Positions 34,168-44,818 of a stretch of DNA of 64,000 bases are shown one piece after another. The notes under the pieces are model-generated. The model made no database searches. It was not told the origin of the DNA and worked only from the letters and a program-made list of their open reading frames with translations. This stretch comes from Macrolepiota albuminosa (lineage: Eukaryota > Basidiomycota > Agaricomycetes > Agaricales > Agaricaceae), in the NCBI GenBank assembly GCA_027475525.1, contig JAMWFC010000107.1, forward strand, positions 514,992-578,991. Direction: 5' to 3'. The position numbers were made by a program, and so were the translations under genes. The stretch's first letter is position 1. The number at the start of each line of letters is the position of its first letter.

Positions 34168-34961
34168 TGTCAGGTTCCGCTGAGTCGGGGGCTTTCCGGG
34201 AAAGCGACGCCCTTACGATGCGGACTTGATCTACGGATACTCGGGTGTCTGGAACTCCGGGGCTAGGACTCCGGGGTTCAAGACGAGGACAGGGTAATCC
34301 CGGGAGAGGGGACTAGAGTCCGGGGGTTTTGGATGAAAGTGGCTGGGAGTTAGAGGGGGTCGAGTCGTGAACCGGAGGTTCTAAGACGAGACCAAGTTAG
34401 TAACTTAAGAGTCGCGAAGTGCGTACCAAACTTATAGCACGCGAATACTAAGGCGTGCCAGTCGAAGCGTACCAAACGAGGCGTACCAGTCAAACAAAGG
34501 GCACGCAATATCCAAGTAACAGTTATGCAATATCAAGACTAGCGAATACAACAAGGAACTACGCTATAAGTACTACGGGGCCGGGTCTCGGGGTTCCGGG
34601 ATGTCTGGGATGGGTTCCGGGGGTTATTGAGTAGCGGCAGGGGCTGCGTACCGGGATCGCGCGTGTGGAGCGCGCGATCAATTGGCGCGGAGGGAGTCGT
34701 GATGCGTGGGGCGTGATGCGTGATGGCTTGATGCGAGCTGCGTGATCCGATCGTCGATGGCGGTTGATCCCGGGGTCCGTGATGCAGGGGTCCCGGGGGC
34801 TGGCTGATGGCGATCGGTGGCGGTTGATGGCGGTCCTGATGCGCGTGATGGCGGTGTCGGCGGTCGTGATGGCGGGGCGTGTCCTGTGGGGTCGGAGGGA
34901 GGGTCCCGGATGGTGTTCCGGGGGTGTCCCGGGGTGGGCCCGGAGGGGAGGGGTCGTGACA
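34168..34961 (-). repeat. 5' LTR of element D
   Basis: 794 bp. Contains at 34529-34540 a 12-mer complementary to the primer site at 34155-34166. Confidence 0.97.
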
Positions 34962-35031
34962 CCTGCCTACTATTGAAAGAGGCAAAATGCCAAAGGCAGG
35001 GGCTGCTAGGGAGAGTGAAGCAAAATTTTGA
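34962..35031 (+). CDS. pro: Protease of element B, 3' end
   Basis: Continuation of the frame broken at 24100. CCT-ACT-ATT-GAA... runs to TGA 35029-35031. The pol frame begins in -1 at about 35022, so the end of pro overlaps pol. Confidence 0.75.
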
Positions 35032-38000
35032 GTCTCGAGGAACTGGTTACAGACCAGGGAGAGATTGCAATAAGTCTTGCTGAGACTCAGGAAGGGGAGA
35101 TTGTGGTGACTGGATATTCTATGGAACATAGTAAATTCAGTCAGGAAGAGTTGAGAGATGTGTACTTGCATGCTTTTACAGCAAGCAAGGAGTGTGAAGA
35201 GAAGGAGCAGAAGACATTGTCAGCATATTTGAATGGGCATTTAGCTCAAATACCTGACAGTCTTGAGGAGCTGCTAGTACAAGAGGAAAACTTAGAGTCA
35301 AAAGCAGGTGTGGGGGAGACTGCCCAAGTATTTTCTAAGAAATACAAACCTGTGGCTAGAAAAGTTAAGCCTGTACTAGGTACCTCACCTGAGGAGTTTA
35401 GAATTGAAAGGTGCATTACTGGAGACCCACTGGCAGACATGCCTCAGTTGGATCCCAATCCACCAGAGTTCAAACCCACAGGGAGATACACAGCTGAGTG
35501 CAAAGAAGTCATTGACCAAGCCCATGGTGATGGTTTTCTTTGGCCAGAGGAGATGAAAGCAGTACATCACCTTATGATGCTGCAAAACCAGGCTTTTGCA
35601 TGGGATGATTCTCAGAGAGGAAGGCTGAAGGAGGAATTCTTCCCTCCAGTAATCATGCCAGTAATCCCTCACACCCCATGGGTGTTGAAGAACATTCCTA
35701 TTGCACCAGGTCTTAGGGATAGAATCTGCCAAATGATAAAGCAGAAGATTGAGGCAGGGGTCTATGAGCCCTCTAACTCCTCATATCGCTCCCAATGGTT
35801 TACAGTATTGAAGAAGGATGGTGAGAGCTTGAGGATAGTTCACAGCTTAGAGCCTTTGAATAAGGTGACCATAGCACACTCTGGGTTGCCACCAGCAACT
35901 GAAGAGTTAGCTAGTCACTTCTCAGGCAGAGCTTGTGGAGGAATCTTTGACTTGTATGTAGGATATGATGAGAGAGTACTAGATGTGCGCTCTAGGGATT
36001 ATACTACATTCCAGACACCATTTGGAGCTCTGAGGTTGGTTACTTTACCAATGGGATGGACAAATTCAGTGCCTATCTTCCATGATGATATTACATTCAT
36101 TTTGAAAGATGAAATACCACATGTAACTTGGCCATACATTGATGATGTACCAGTCAGAGGGCCACCTCATAGATATGAGTTGGCAGATGGTGGTTGTGAA
36201 GTCATACCAGAGAATCCAGGCATCAGGAGATTTGTATGGGAACACCTGCTCAATGTGAACAGGGTGTTACAAAGAATCAAATATGCAGGAGGGACTTTCT
36301 CTGGGAAGAAGTCAGTAGTATGTGCAGATGAGATTGTGGTTGTTGGCCATAGATGCTCTTATGAAGGGCAGAAGCCAGAAACCAAGAGATTTGCCATAGT
36401 GATGGGATGGGGTGACTGCAGGGATAAACATGAAGTAAGGTCATTTTTAGGGACCTGTGGTACCTTTAGATCCTTTATCAAGGACTATGCCAAGGTAGCA
36501 GCACCTATCAATAAGCTTACTCAGAATGATGTACCTTTCACTTGGGGAGAAGAACAGCGCTCTGCAATGGCACAAATGAAAAAGTTGCTAGCAGAAAGTG
36601 CTCCTTTAAAACCCATTGACTATGAGTCAGGAGGTGCAGTAGTTCTGTCAGTGGATACATCCTGGATGGCAGTAGGTTTTGGGATCTTCCAAGAAGACCC
36701 AGACAATCCTAAAATGCGCACTTGTGCCAAGTTAGGATCTATCACCCTGAATGAGAGAGAAGCTAGATTTTCTCAACCAAAAAGAGAGCTGTATGGTCTC
36801 ATGAGATCTCTGCTAGCCAACAAGCATTGGCTAGTTGGTTGTAGAAAACTAGTGATAGAGACAGATGCCAAGTATCTGAAAGGGATGCTAGGGAATCCAG
36901 GAGTAGGACCCAATGCCACCATCATGAGATGGATTGAGAATGTCCTACTCTACCACTTTACCTTAAGGCATGTGCCAGGCAAAACATTCAGTGTGGATGG
37001 ATTGTCAAGGCGGCCTAAACAGCCAGGAGATGAGGAGTACCCACCAGTTGATCCTGAGTTAATGGATGAACCCAAGTCTATGAACTATGAGTATCCAGAC
37101 AAGATCAATAATATACCTGGTTGGGAGGACTGGGAACCTTTGGAGCTGGAAGAGTTTGCAGATCAAATTGACACTAGAGGTGGCTATCTAAACATGGTAG
37201 CTACTGAAGTATCAGACTTTGAGCAAGAACTTTGTAAAGCCAGGTCCCAAGAACAGGAGCTTAGGGATGGCATCTTGAGTCAAACTCCAGGGATAAGCAT
37301 GGATCCAGTAGCAGTACTAGCTATGACTATGCCTCTGTTACCAGTAGAAGACCAAGAAGTCAGGGTAGAGGACACACAAACTTACCTAGAATACCGGAAA
37401 GGTAGTGAGGGTGAAGACTGGGATAATCTGCTACTCACTGTTGAAAGTTGGTTGAAAGACCCAGGTACAGAACCCAAGAGTCTACAAGGCTGGGATCTAG
37501 AGAAGTTTAAGAAGTTTGCTAGGCAATTCTTCTTTGACAAGAAGGGGAGGTTGTATAAGCGCTGTCATGAGGAGAAACATAAACTAGTAGTCCAAATTGA
37601 TAGACGAATGTTCATGCTTAAATCAGCCCATGATGCCTTAGGACATAGGGGAGCCTATGCCACCAGAATGCTTATACAAGAGCGTTTCTGGTGGCCTGGC
37701 ATTGAAGGGGATGTACAGTGGTATGTTGGGACTTGTCACAATTGTCAAATCAGACAAAAGACAGTAGTCAACAGGGAACCAACTGTAACTTATACTCCTT
37801 CCATCTTCCAAACAATTCACATTGATACCATGCACATGACACCAGCCTCCAATGGCTGTAAGTACATAGTACATGGCAGGTGTGCCTTGTCTTCTTGGAT
37901 GGAAGGTAGACCCTTGAGGAAGGAGAACCATAAGACCATTGGTCAATGGTTGTTTGAGGATGTGATTTGCCGCTGGGGCTGCATTGCAGAAATCATCACA

Positions 38001-38852
38001 GATAATGCTGGACAGTTCAAACAGGTTACTGCCTGGCTGGAAAAGAAGTATGGGATCAGAGGTATCACTATCTCTCCTTACAACTCACCAGCCAATGGTA
38101 GAATTGAAAGGCCTCACTGGGATGTCAGGCAAGCTTTGTTCAAAGCCTGTGAGGATCGCACCAAGTGGTTCTGGTTCTTCTACCATGTAATGTGGAGTGA
38201 CCGTATAACCATTAGGCAGAGATTTGGATGCTCACCATACTTTATGGTCACTGGTGCTCATCCTACTCTACCCTTGGATCTAGCAGAGGCCACTTGGTTG
38301 GTAGAATTACCGGAAGGACCTCTGACTACTGAGGAGTTGATTGGGTATCGTGCTAGAGCTCTAGCCAAACACCATCAACATGTGGAGGAAATGAGAGAGA
38401 GAGTGGGGACGGCTAAGCTCCAATGGGCATTGAAGTTTGCAGAAGAGCATAAAAGCTCAATCAAAGACTTCAATTTTAAGCCATTGGACTTGGTACTAGT
38501 CAAGAACATGACTACAGAAAGTTCATTCAGTGCTAAGATGTTGCCGCGATTTCATGGGCCTATGGTAGTAATTGCCAAGACTCAGGGCGGTAATTACATT
38601 GTAGCAGAACTAGATGGGTCAGTTTGGCAAGCACGGGTAGCTGCTTTTCGAGTTGTACCTTACAAGGCTCGCAAAAAGCTAATCTTGCCTCAGGGCATAG
38701 AAAAGTGGGTGGATATTACACCTGCTAAGCTAAAAGAGCTAAGGGAAGAACTACGAAAACCTACAGAGTTAATCACCAAGGACATCTCATTTGGCACAGT
38801 AAAGCTCCATGAGCCCACTGACCAAGAGTTAGGTCTGCCACAAACTGATTGA
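35028..38852 (+). CDS. pol: pol of element B: RT, RNase H, integrase
   Basis: Intact frame of 1,274 codons, -1 relative to pro. An N-terminal ~150-residue acidic linker is followed by RT (VLKKDGESLRIVHSLEPLN; DLYVGYDER; catalytic YIDD at about 36136; VVGHRCSYEGQK). RNase H has VDTSWMAVGFGIF, KRELYGLMRSL and IETDAKYLKG. The integrase zinc finger has HDALGHRGAY and CHNCQIRQ; the core has HIDTMHMTPA, ITDNAGQFKQ and the SPANGRIERPHWD segment with the catalytic Glu. The C-terminus lacks a chromodomain. RT sequence is unusual (SLEPLN where most Ty3 elements have DYR-LN), suggesting a distinct fungal lineage. Probably translated by frameshifting from pro. Confidence 0.93.
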   Translation: MSLEELVTDQGEIAISLAETQEGEIVVTGYSMEHSKFSQEELRDVYLHAFTASKECEEKEQKTLSAYLNGHLAQIPDSLEELLVQEENLESKAGVGETAQVFSKKYKPVARKVKPVLGTSPEEFRIERCITGDPLADMPQLDPNPPEFKPTGRYTAECKEVIDQAHGDGFLWPEEMKAVHHLMMLQNQAFAWDDSQRGRLKEEFFPPVIMPVIPHTPWVLKNIPIAPGLRDRICQMIKQKIEAGVYEPSNSSYRSQWFTVLKKDGESLRIVHSLEPLNKVTIAHSGLPPATEELASHFSGRACGGIFDLYVGYDERVLDVRSRDYTTFQTPFGALRLVTLPMGWTNSVPIFHDDITFILKDEIPHVTWPYIDDVPVRGPPHRYELADGGCEVIPENPGIRRFVWEHLLNVNRVLQRIKYAGGTFSGKKSVVCADEIVVVGHRCSYEGQKPETKRFAIVMGWGDCRDKHEVRSFLGTCGTFRSFIKDYAKVAAPINKLTQNDVPFTWGEEQRSAMAQMKKLLAESAPLKPIDYESGGAVVLSVDTSWMAVGFGIFQEDPDNPKMRTCAKLGSITLNEREARFSQPKRELYGLMRSLLANKHWLVGCRKLVIETDAKYLKGMLGNPGVGPNATIMRWIENVLLYHFTLRHVPGKTFSVDGLSRRPKQPGDEEYPPVDPELMDEPKSMNYEYPDKINNIPGWEDWEPLELEEFADQIDTRGGYLNMVATEVSDFEQELCKARSQEQELRDGILSQTPGISMDPVAVLAMTMPLLPVEDQEVRVEDTQTYLEYRKGSEGEDWDNLLLTVESWLKDPGTEPKSLQGWDLEKFKKFARQFFFDKKGRLYKRCHEEKHKLVVQIDRRMFMLKSAHDALGHRGAYATRMLIQERFWWPGIEGDVQWYVGTCHNCQIRQKTVVNREPTVTYTPSIFQTIHIDTMHMTPASNGCKYIVHGRCALSSWMEGRPLRKENHKTIGQWLFEDVICRWGCIAEIITDNAGQFKQVTAWLEKKYGIRGITISPYNSPANGRIERPHWDVRQALFKACEDRTKWFWFFYHVMWSDRITIRQRFGCSPYFMVTGAHPTLPLDLAEATWLVELPEGPLTTEELIGYRARALAKHHQHVEEMRERVGTAKLQWALKFAEEHKSSIKDFNFKPLDLVLVKNMTTESSFSAKMLPRFHGPMVVIAKTQGGNYIVAELDGSVWQARVAAFRVVPYKARKKLILPQGIEKWVDITPAKLKELREELRKPTELITKDISFGTVKLHEPTDQELGLPQTD

Positions 38853-39497
38853 AAATTCGGAAAGAGAAGCTATGATATTTCAAGGAAATAACAAAGTTCA
38901 ACTCAGATTCTAAAATTCAAAACAGTCTGATGGAAAGGTGTTTGGCAGTAAAAAGAACTATCCAAGGAAGGTGCTAGCCTAATGAAGGTAGCTACCAACC
39001 AAAAAGAGAGGATACTTCTCAACTTAGAGTCTATAACGGATGGAAGTTTAGGATAGAACGAAAGCACAAAGGTGCTAACGTTCAGGTCTAAAAACCAGCA
39101 GAGGACTCAACAAAATTGAACTAGTGGCGGTAACGCACAGGTTCAAGCACGTAGAGAGCGCTATTTAGCTGAATAAACTTGGACAAACTCAGTACGAAGC
39201 AAACGTTGACTTGATAAGTTAGCGCGCGCGTTCGAAACCGAGCAAGGTACCAAGTTTGGCTAAAGTAAAGCATGAGGGGTCAGCGTGTCAAGCGTTCGAG
39301 CCCCAGGGAGAGAATACAAATAAATTCAAAAAACGAGAATGAAAACGTATTGTTAAGTTATCAATTGAAGAACTTAAATCACACGTTTTCGGACTTAAAA
39401 GGATTTATTGGGGTACTACGGATTAGAGAAGGGGGGAAACTAGCTTAAAAACTACGCTAAACAAACACAGAAATGATGTTTGCAGCGGGGGGGCCGT
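38853..39497. other. Non-coding gap between pol and the antisense gene of element B
   Basis: No open frame with a recognisable feature. It would hold the convergent 3' ends of the pol and antisense transcripts. Confidence 0.6.
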
Positions 39498-40811
39498 TTA
39501 TAGTGCCACGGCGTCTTCGGGGTCGTCCTGCAAGGTCTCTTGAATGTCAACATCGGAGTCGTCATTACCGGACTATTAAAAAAAAAGAGTCAGGAAGAGA
39601 CAAACCCGGTAAAGGCAGAAAGAAAGACTCACGGCCAAGGAAACCTGAAGCGCGTGAAAAAGTGCATCCGCCTGGTCCACGTCAGAGGGGCCAAGAGCCT
39701 TGTTAAGACGATCCCGGCGGGCTGCAATCATTTTGAAAAGTTGAAAGACAATGTCAAGCTGATAAAGCTGCTGTTGGGCAGCCAGTTCGACAGCGTCACG
39801 GTGTTTCTGAAGGTCAGCGCGAGGGACGGTTTCGACGTCGTCAGCTAATTGCACCGAGTCGAGAGTTTGATCGACCTCGGTAAGCAAGGCTAACGCAGCG
39901 TCGCTGCCCAGAACATGATTGGCTGGGTGGGACGTCACGGAAAAGAAAAGAGTCAGGGCAAAGAAATACCAAAAGAGAGATCAGAGAGCGCACCCAATGA
40001 AGGCGTGACCTTGAGCTTCTTTGGTTTTGGCTTGCCGTCAGGCTCGACCTGGGGTGGGGAAAGGGAAATAGTCAGCGTGTCAAGACGACGGGCTACCAAG
40101 TCAAGCTTGCGTGCTAAGACTTACGTTAGCACGACGTTTTGCAGGGCGCGAGGCAGGCGTACCAAGCATCTCGACATCTTTGTCCTGAGCGCGGCGCTGT
40201 GCCTAAAACAGTGGAATGAAGAGTACAAACAGAGGAGCTGAAAGTAATGCTCACCTCCTCACGCTCCTTCCTAAGTTTTTCGCTCTGGGCAAAAGGGATG
40301 AAGGCGTCGACGAAGGAAAAGAACGCCTTCACGTCGCCCGAATCATCAGCCGCACCACGGTCGAGTGAGGGAAGGATCCCGGAAAGAGTCTCGCAGAGGC
40401 CTTTCTGGTCGGCGAGGCGGAAGAAGGTACTCTCGTCGGAGAAACGCTGAAGGAAGAAAACGTCAGACAGGATAAAAAGGAGGAAGGAGAAAAACAGACC
40501 CAGCCAGCACTACCTAAGAACCGAGCACGGTCAGCAGGTGTGCCGGGGAAAGACTTGGCAGTTGCACAAAGACCCATGGCTGCCTCGGCAAACCATGGGT
40601 ACTTAAAGACCGATACTATGGCCTTGTTGCCATCGCGCTTGACGGCGCGCTGGAACAGACCATAGAAATCGGTCGGAACAGGCAAAGGCTGAGGCGGCGG
40701 AACAACTGGCTTGGGAGGGGTCATAATGACCACCTGGGGGCGCGTCTTGGCACTAGTCATCTTGCGAGGAGCGGTGGGAGCGTTGGGGGCCATACTGGGA
40801 TCAAGACCCAA
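39498..40811 (-). CDS. Antisense six-exon gene carried by element B (coiled coil, unknown function)
   Basis: Opposite to gag-pro-pol, tail to tail with pol. Exons: 40811-40500, 40446-40255, 40202-40125, 40048-39970, 39922-39633, 39572-39498 (TAA). All introns are GT-AG, 50-76 bp; most donors are GTGAGC, GTAAGT, GTATTT or GTGAGT, but the first (GTCTGT) is weak. Phases fit throughout and give 341 residues if ATG 40811 is used (40793 is an alternative). The product starts Pro/Lys-rich (PKPVVPPPQPLP), has a folded-looking part (YGLFQRAVKRDGNKAIVSVFKYPWF, then FFSFVDAFIPFAQSE), a basic KR-rich patch that could be a nuclear signal (RPAKRRA, KPKPKKLK), an amphipathic coiled coil (HRDAVELAAQQQLYQLDIVFQLFK) and an acidic tail. 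No family recognised. The intact multi-exon frame argues for selection. Confidence 0.78.
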
Positions 40812-41012
40812 CCAAGTTTGTTCTTAAAAAGACAAGCGCGGGTATGATCGAACAGTAAAGTCGGGGAAGAGGAGCAAAAAGTTTATTTTTTTTCGGTCTA
40901 CTGTGTAGGCGAAAGAAAATTTACTTGGAGTGAAAATCGACGATCAAGAAAGCCGGACTCACCAAGCTACCTACGCTGACTGGGGACAGTCAGTATCTAA
41001 GTGAGGGGGAGG

Positions 41013-41941
41013 TGATACGTCTGCCTCACACGAGGCAGACAATAAGAGTCTAAATACAGTCCCAATATACCCAAAAAGCGCTGAAAACCGTAAGCGCAGT
41101 CGAAAACCGTAGACATGGGCAGACTCACTGAAAAACCCGACCCCAAAACTTACGAGAACTAGCAAAACCCAGCCAGCGCAGCAGTAAACGCGGTAACAAG
41201 GCAGTGATCAACGATTGATCCAATCAGGGATAGCCGAAGAAGTGGCAGTGCTCGGCAGAAGCCAAGACCTCAGCATCATCTCCGAAATCGGCACTGTCAC
41301 CTCTTCATCCCGTCACTCTATCCTTTGCGCAACGCCACCACAACGACAGCCCACCGCGACCACGAAACAACGACGAAGTGAGCCCGGGAGAAAGGAAACA
41401 GAGAGACGAGAGGATAAGGAAAGGCAGCGGAGGAAAGGATTAGCAGAAAAATGGGTGCAGCCACGCGCACCAGACCAGACAAACCATTAGCCACAAAACC
41501 GGGCTCGGTAGCACGCTAACCGACTGCCTGGGCATGGCAACGCTTTACGACGGCACGAAAACACGCGCCATAAGTAGTGGTCCGTGCATCGAAGGGAGGG
41601 ATATAAAAGGAGGGCGGAATTGGGGGAGTCGGGCAAGCAAGCTACTTGCCACGGCTCGGAGTCCCCAGGGAGTGGACATCTTAGGCCTACGAGCTAATTA
41701 GTTTGACTTCGGGTTTAGTAGTAATACTATTTGTCCCACAATTTCGAGTGTGAATCTAATTCAACATTCAAATTTTAAATCAATAAAAATTATCATTACA
41801 CCACTTTTACAAAGTGCGCGCGCGTGTCAACACTTGCCCCACGTACTCTGTGGAATTGAGTTAGTTTAAAATATACTCAAAGTTTAGTCCAGATTCCATT
41901 CTGAACTACTTTACATATAATAAACTGCTCATTTCGCATCA
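41013..41941 (+). repeat. 3' LTR of element B
   Basis: 929 bp, preceded by a polypurine tract and followed by CTAT. Confidence 0.95.
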
Positions 41942-42612
41942 CTATCAAACGTTATCCTTGAAGTGACAACTCACTAGCAATCTTGTACTCAGCTTTTCCC
42001 CAATCCCTCGATACGACCCATCACAGTGGCATGACTACAATAGGGTTATTGGTGCCAGGCAAAGGACAGAGAGGAGAAAAGGAGAAGGAAAGAATGAGAA
42101 GAAGTGGTGAGCTGAGTATAAACAACGGACCAACCTTTAGCCATGACGCCAAGCACCGGGCACACAGGTAACCGTGCCCAGGCTCGGTGACTTGCTACTC
42201 TGAGTATCCAGGCTCACAAATAATGCAACGCCAAATGCAACACAGTAAAAGATACTGTGGTCCGTGCACGAAGGGAAAGGGTATAAAGAGAGGATGGAAA
42301 TGGGGGAGTCGGGCAAGCAACTCACTTGCCACGGCTCGGAGTCCCCAGGGAGCAGACGTCTTAGGCCTACGAGCAACTTAGTTGACTTCAGGTTAGTAAA
42401 TAATACTATTTGGCCCATTTTAGAGTGAACTTTCTAAGTCATTCAAAAATAAATCAATTAAACATTATAACCACACTTCTACAAAGTGCGCGCACGTGTA
42501 ACGTTGCCCCACGTACTCTTGTGAGATTGGGAAAGTTGAAATATCATAAAAGTTTGGTTCAAATTTTACTTTGGACTACTTTACATAAAGTAAACAAACC
42601 CATTTCGCATCA
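41942..42612 (+). repeat. Old solo LTR (family B), right part
   Basis: Continues the LTR begun at 20340, with its own TATAAAG-like box (about 42280) and terminal CGCATCA, then TTAT. Confidence 0.85.
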
Positions 42613-43683
42613 TTATCATCTCCAGGCGTATGATAGGATCAACGCCCCGTGGAGTGAGTATTCTGATGTTATTGCCGACTTCAACGCTGACATTTGTGTC
42701 CGCCATAGATTTGTTCATCTCCAAGGTGGAGCAGACCTCGGGGATCAAATTCCACGAGGCGCAAGTAGCAATTGCACGCCATTGGATCAGGCAAGACCCC
42801 GCGAGCACACATAAGGAAGTGACGCTTGCAATTTCAGAGCCTATTGTCGCAGCATATCGCAAAACAGATGTATTCGTGTACGAATATATATAATATCTGG
42901 AGTCAATAATCGAGGATAATTTTTGTAAGTATAGGTAAATGATAAGTAAATAATGAGTACGCACCTGGAGTCAATAATCGAGTATGATTTTGACTCCAGA
43001 TGTCGACACGTTTATATCTAGTAGTACAAATGAAACATGTGGAGTAGGGTCGAGGGCATTTTGAATTGTATGAGTAAGTCGTCTGAGAAATATTTGAAAA
43101 AGACATTGACGAAATGAAACATACGAGTTATGACAATAAATGATGACGTTAAGATATAACGGTGTTCAGCCGAAGTTGTTAGTCAATTTCCTCGACACCT
43201 ATGAGTGAAGCTAGAATGGAATCTGAGAAAATGCCTGTTAGGACGGAGACAGTGCGGATCCCGGAGTCGGCTGAGGAGGCGCGGGAGATTGTGAGGAAGT
43301 TTGAGAGTGGCGTGGAGGGGATCAGGAGGTGTCAGATATGGTTTTGCAGCATATGTTGTGGGATCGGATGGGGTTGGTAGAAGAGAAATGGTTTGGGACT
43401 GAGGAGGAGTTGAATGCGTATGTGATGCCTTTTCTCTCTCTCTTGATCTCTTGATTACCATTGATTTTGTTTGATAGATATGCTTCGGAGCTGCTTTATA
43501 TTCATTCAAAGGTAAAGTTATTGTATGTGCATTTGTCTGACATTGGCTCATATGAGTTCATTTTTCGTCTCAGATGGGGTCAGCAAATGTCAATGATTGT
43601 AGCCAGAAGGTAAGGTATACTATGAAACCAATGAACGATGATGTTAACAGCACTACAGGGTGAAGGAGATTCGGAGATCTGCT
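42613..43683 (+). pseudogene. Phospholipase D-like fragment, copy 1
   Basis: Carries KFHEAQVAIARHW (about 42745) and, after short introns, decayed YIHSK (about 43497) and MGSANVND (about 43573) blocks, i.e. the second HKD half of a PLD1/Spo14-type phosphatidylcholine phospholipase D. The reading frame is lost in several places. It stops abruptly at GGAGATCTGCTT, where the second copy of the host segment begins. Best read as part of a tandem segmental duplication. Confidence 0.75.
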
Positions 43684-43828
43684 TCAGCAATCAACGTTCA
43701 GCCTTTGTCTAATTTCAGTCCCCTCAGGTTTGTTTTGATGCGGTCTAAAGAGTCGTGATTACCAGACATTGTCGTGCTCGATTCCCATGGAGACCCGCGG
43801 ATCTCAGGAGAGAACAATCACTATCAGA

Positions 43829-44818
43829 ATGGCTGAGACGAAGACGGCCCGTAAAGACGTTGATTACGGTTCCTGTGCCCATCTCTTCTCGTAAGTACTA
43901 CTTACTTGTGATTTGACCTTCGCGGGAAGAAGCTCGAGATATCAACCCGTTGCCATCTCGTGTCATCGCTACGTCACAGTAACACGTGTGACGAACCCCC
44001 TCACTTGCAATTTCCAGACCGGCAGACTCGCGACAAACCTCGTCACGCACGAAAAAGACTATGCCAAGGCCCTCAAGACGCTAGTATCGCTGTCACACGC
44101 GCTGTCTGCGTACGCGGCGGCGTGTACGCCTCCGTTGTCTAATATTGTGCTACATGTTTCTGCTGCGCTGGGTGGAGCAGACGAGGCGCTTGTGCGCTAT
44201 GCGGGTGCCGTGGACGAGTGTAGGGAGCACCTGCTTAGGATTAAACTTCTGTGCGTCCAAAGTCTTAAAAGTGTTCATTTACTGAAGCCGGCGAGTAACG
44301 AGACTGATCAAGGCGTCAAAGAGGTCGTCGAATCAGGATTCGGTACGGCTCAGCTCGGCGTCGACTCATTCACTGTCGACCCGCGCTACATCGCGGATGA
44401 GCCCAAGACGCCAGAGCGCGGCACGAGGAAGACGGGATTGCTGGGACGCCGGACGTCGAGCGCGAGCAGGACACGGCTGTTTGGGGGATTGAAGGGGCTG
44501 TTTGGTGGTGGCGGTGGCTCGCCTCGGTCGGAAGAGTCGAGTCCGGCGTTTTACGAGGCACCTGAGAGGAGTAGTGGGAGAATGAAGAAGGAGTGGACGA
44601 CGAGGACAGAGAAGAATCTGAGGGATGCCGAGAGGGACATGAGGGCTGTGGGCAGCGGGAGAGTGACGAGTGAGGTGGGCGATGTCAAGAGGAAGCTGAG
44701 AAAGGCAAGGTCGCCCGGGACAGAGGTGGCGGGCGCAGGATTGATTGCGGGAACAGAGATTGAACGCAGGCATCTGGCGGCGATAGAACGCAGGCATCCG
44801 AGCTCTCCGCCAAAATGA
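43829..44818 (+). CDS. BAR-like coiled-coil protein, host segment copy 2
   Basis: A short first exon from ATG 43829 (MAETKTARKDVDYGS) ends at a GTAAGT donor (about 43889). A second exon, acceptor near 44020, runs to TGA 44816-44818. The second exon encodes a helical stretch (EKDYAKALKTLVSLSHALSA) followed by ALGGADEALVRYAGAV. This resembles BAR/IMD-type membrane-curvature domains, but I cannot assign a family. A Gly/Ser/Arg-rich middle and a basic helical C-terminus follow. The exact acceptor is uncertain, since phase fits only if it lies a few bases inside the obvious CAG. Copy 1 at 19910 is broken, so this is the better-preserved copy. Confidence 0.5.

Larger units (their letters stand above)
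24101..34961 (-). mobile_element. Full-length GC-rich Ty3/gypsy chromovirus (element D), recent insertion
   Basis: LTRs 24101-24894 and 34168-34961 are both 794 bp and appear identical wherever I compared them. Target duplication CCTGC (24096-24100, 34962-34966) is perfect. Minus-strand orientation is set by the polypurine tract next to 24894 (GAAGGGGGGGTGA on the minus strand). Gag 34137-31408 and pol 31501-27033 are intact apart from one 77-bp duplication. A spliced antisense gene (25023-26756) lies between pol and the 3' LTR. GC content is visibly far above the neighbours. It split the protease gene of element B, so it is the youngest of the nested set. Confidence 0.97.
20598..41941 (+). 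mobile_element. Full-length Ty3/gypsy element B, interrupted by element D
   Basis: LTRs 20598-21526 and 41013-41941 are each 929 bp (TGATACG...GCATCA) with only a handful of differences. They are flanked by 4-bp CTAT (20594-20597, 41942-41945). A candidate primer-binding site begins TGGAGCCCACC at 21529, two bases after the 5' LTR; I cannot name the tRNA. A polypurine tract (GTGAGGGGGAGG) precedes 41013. Gag, protease and pol lie on the plus strand in three different frames. A six-exon gene lies antisense at 40811-39498. The protease gene is split by element D (24101-34961). Without it the element is about 10.5 kb. No chromodomain follows the integrase. Confidence 0.95.
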
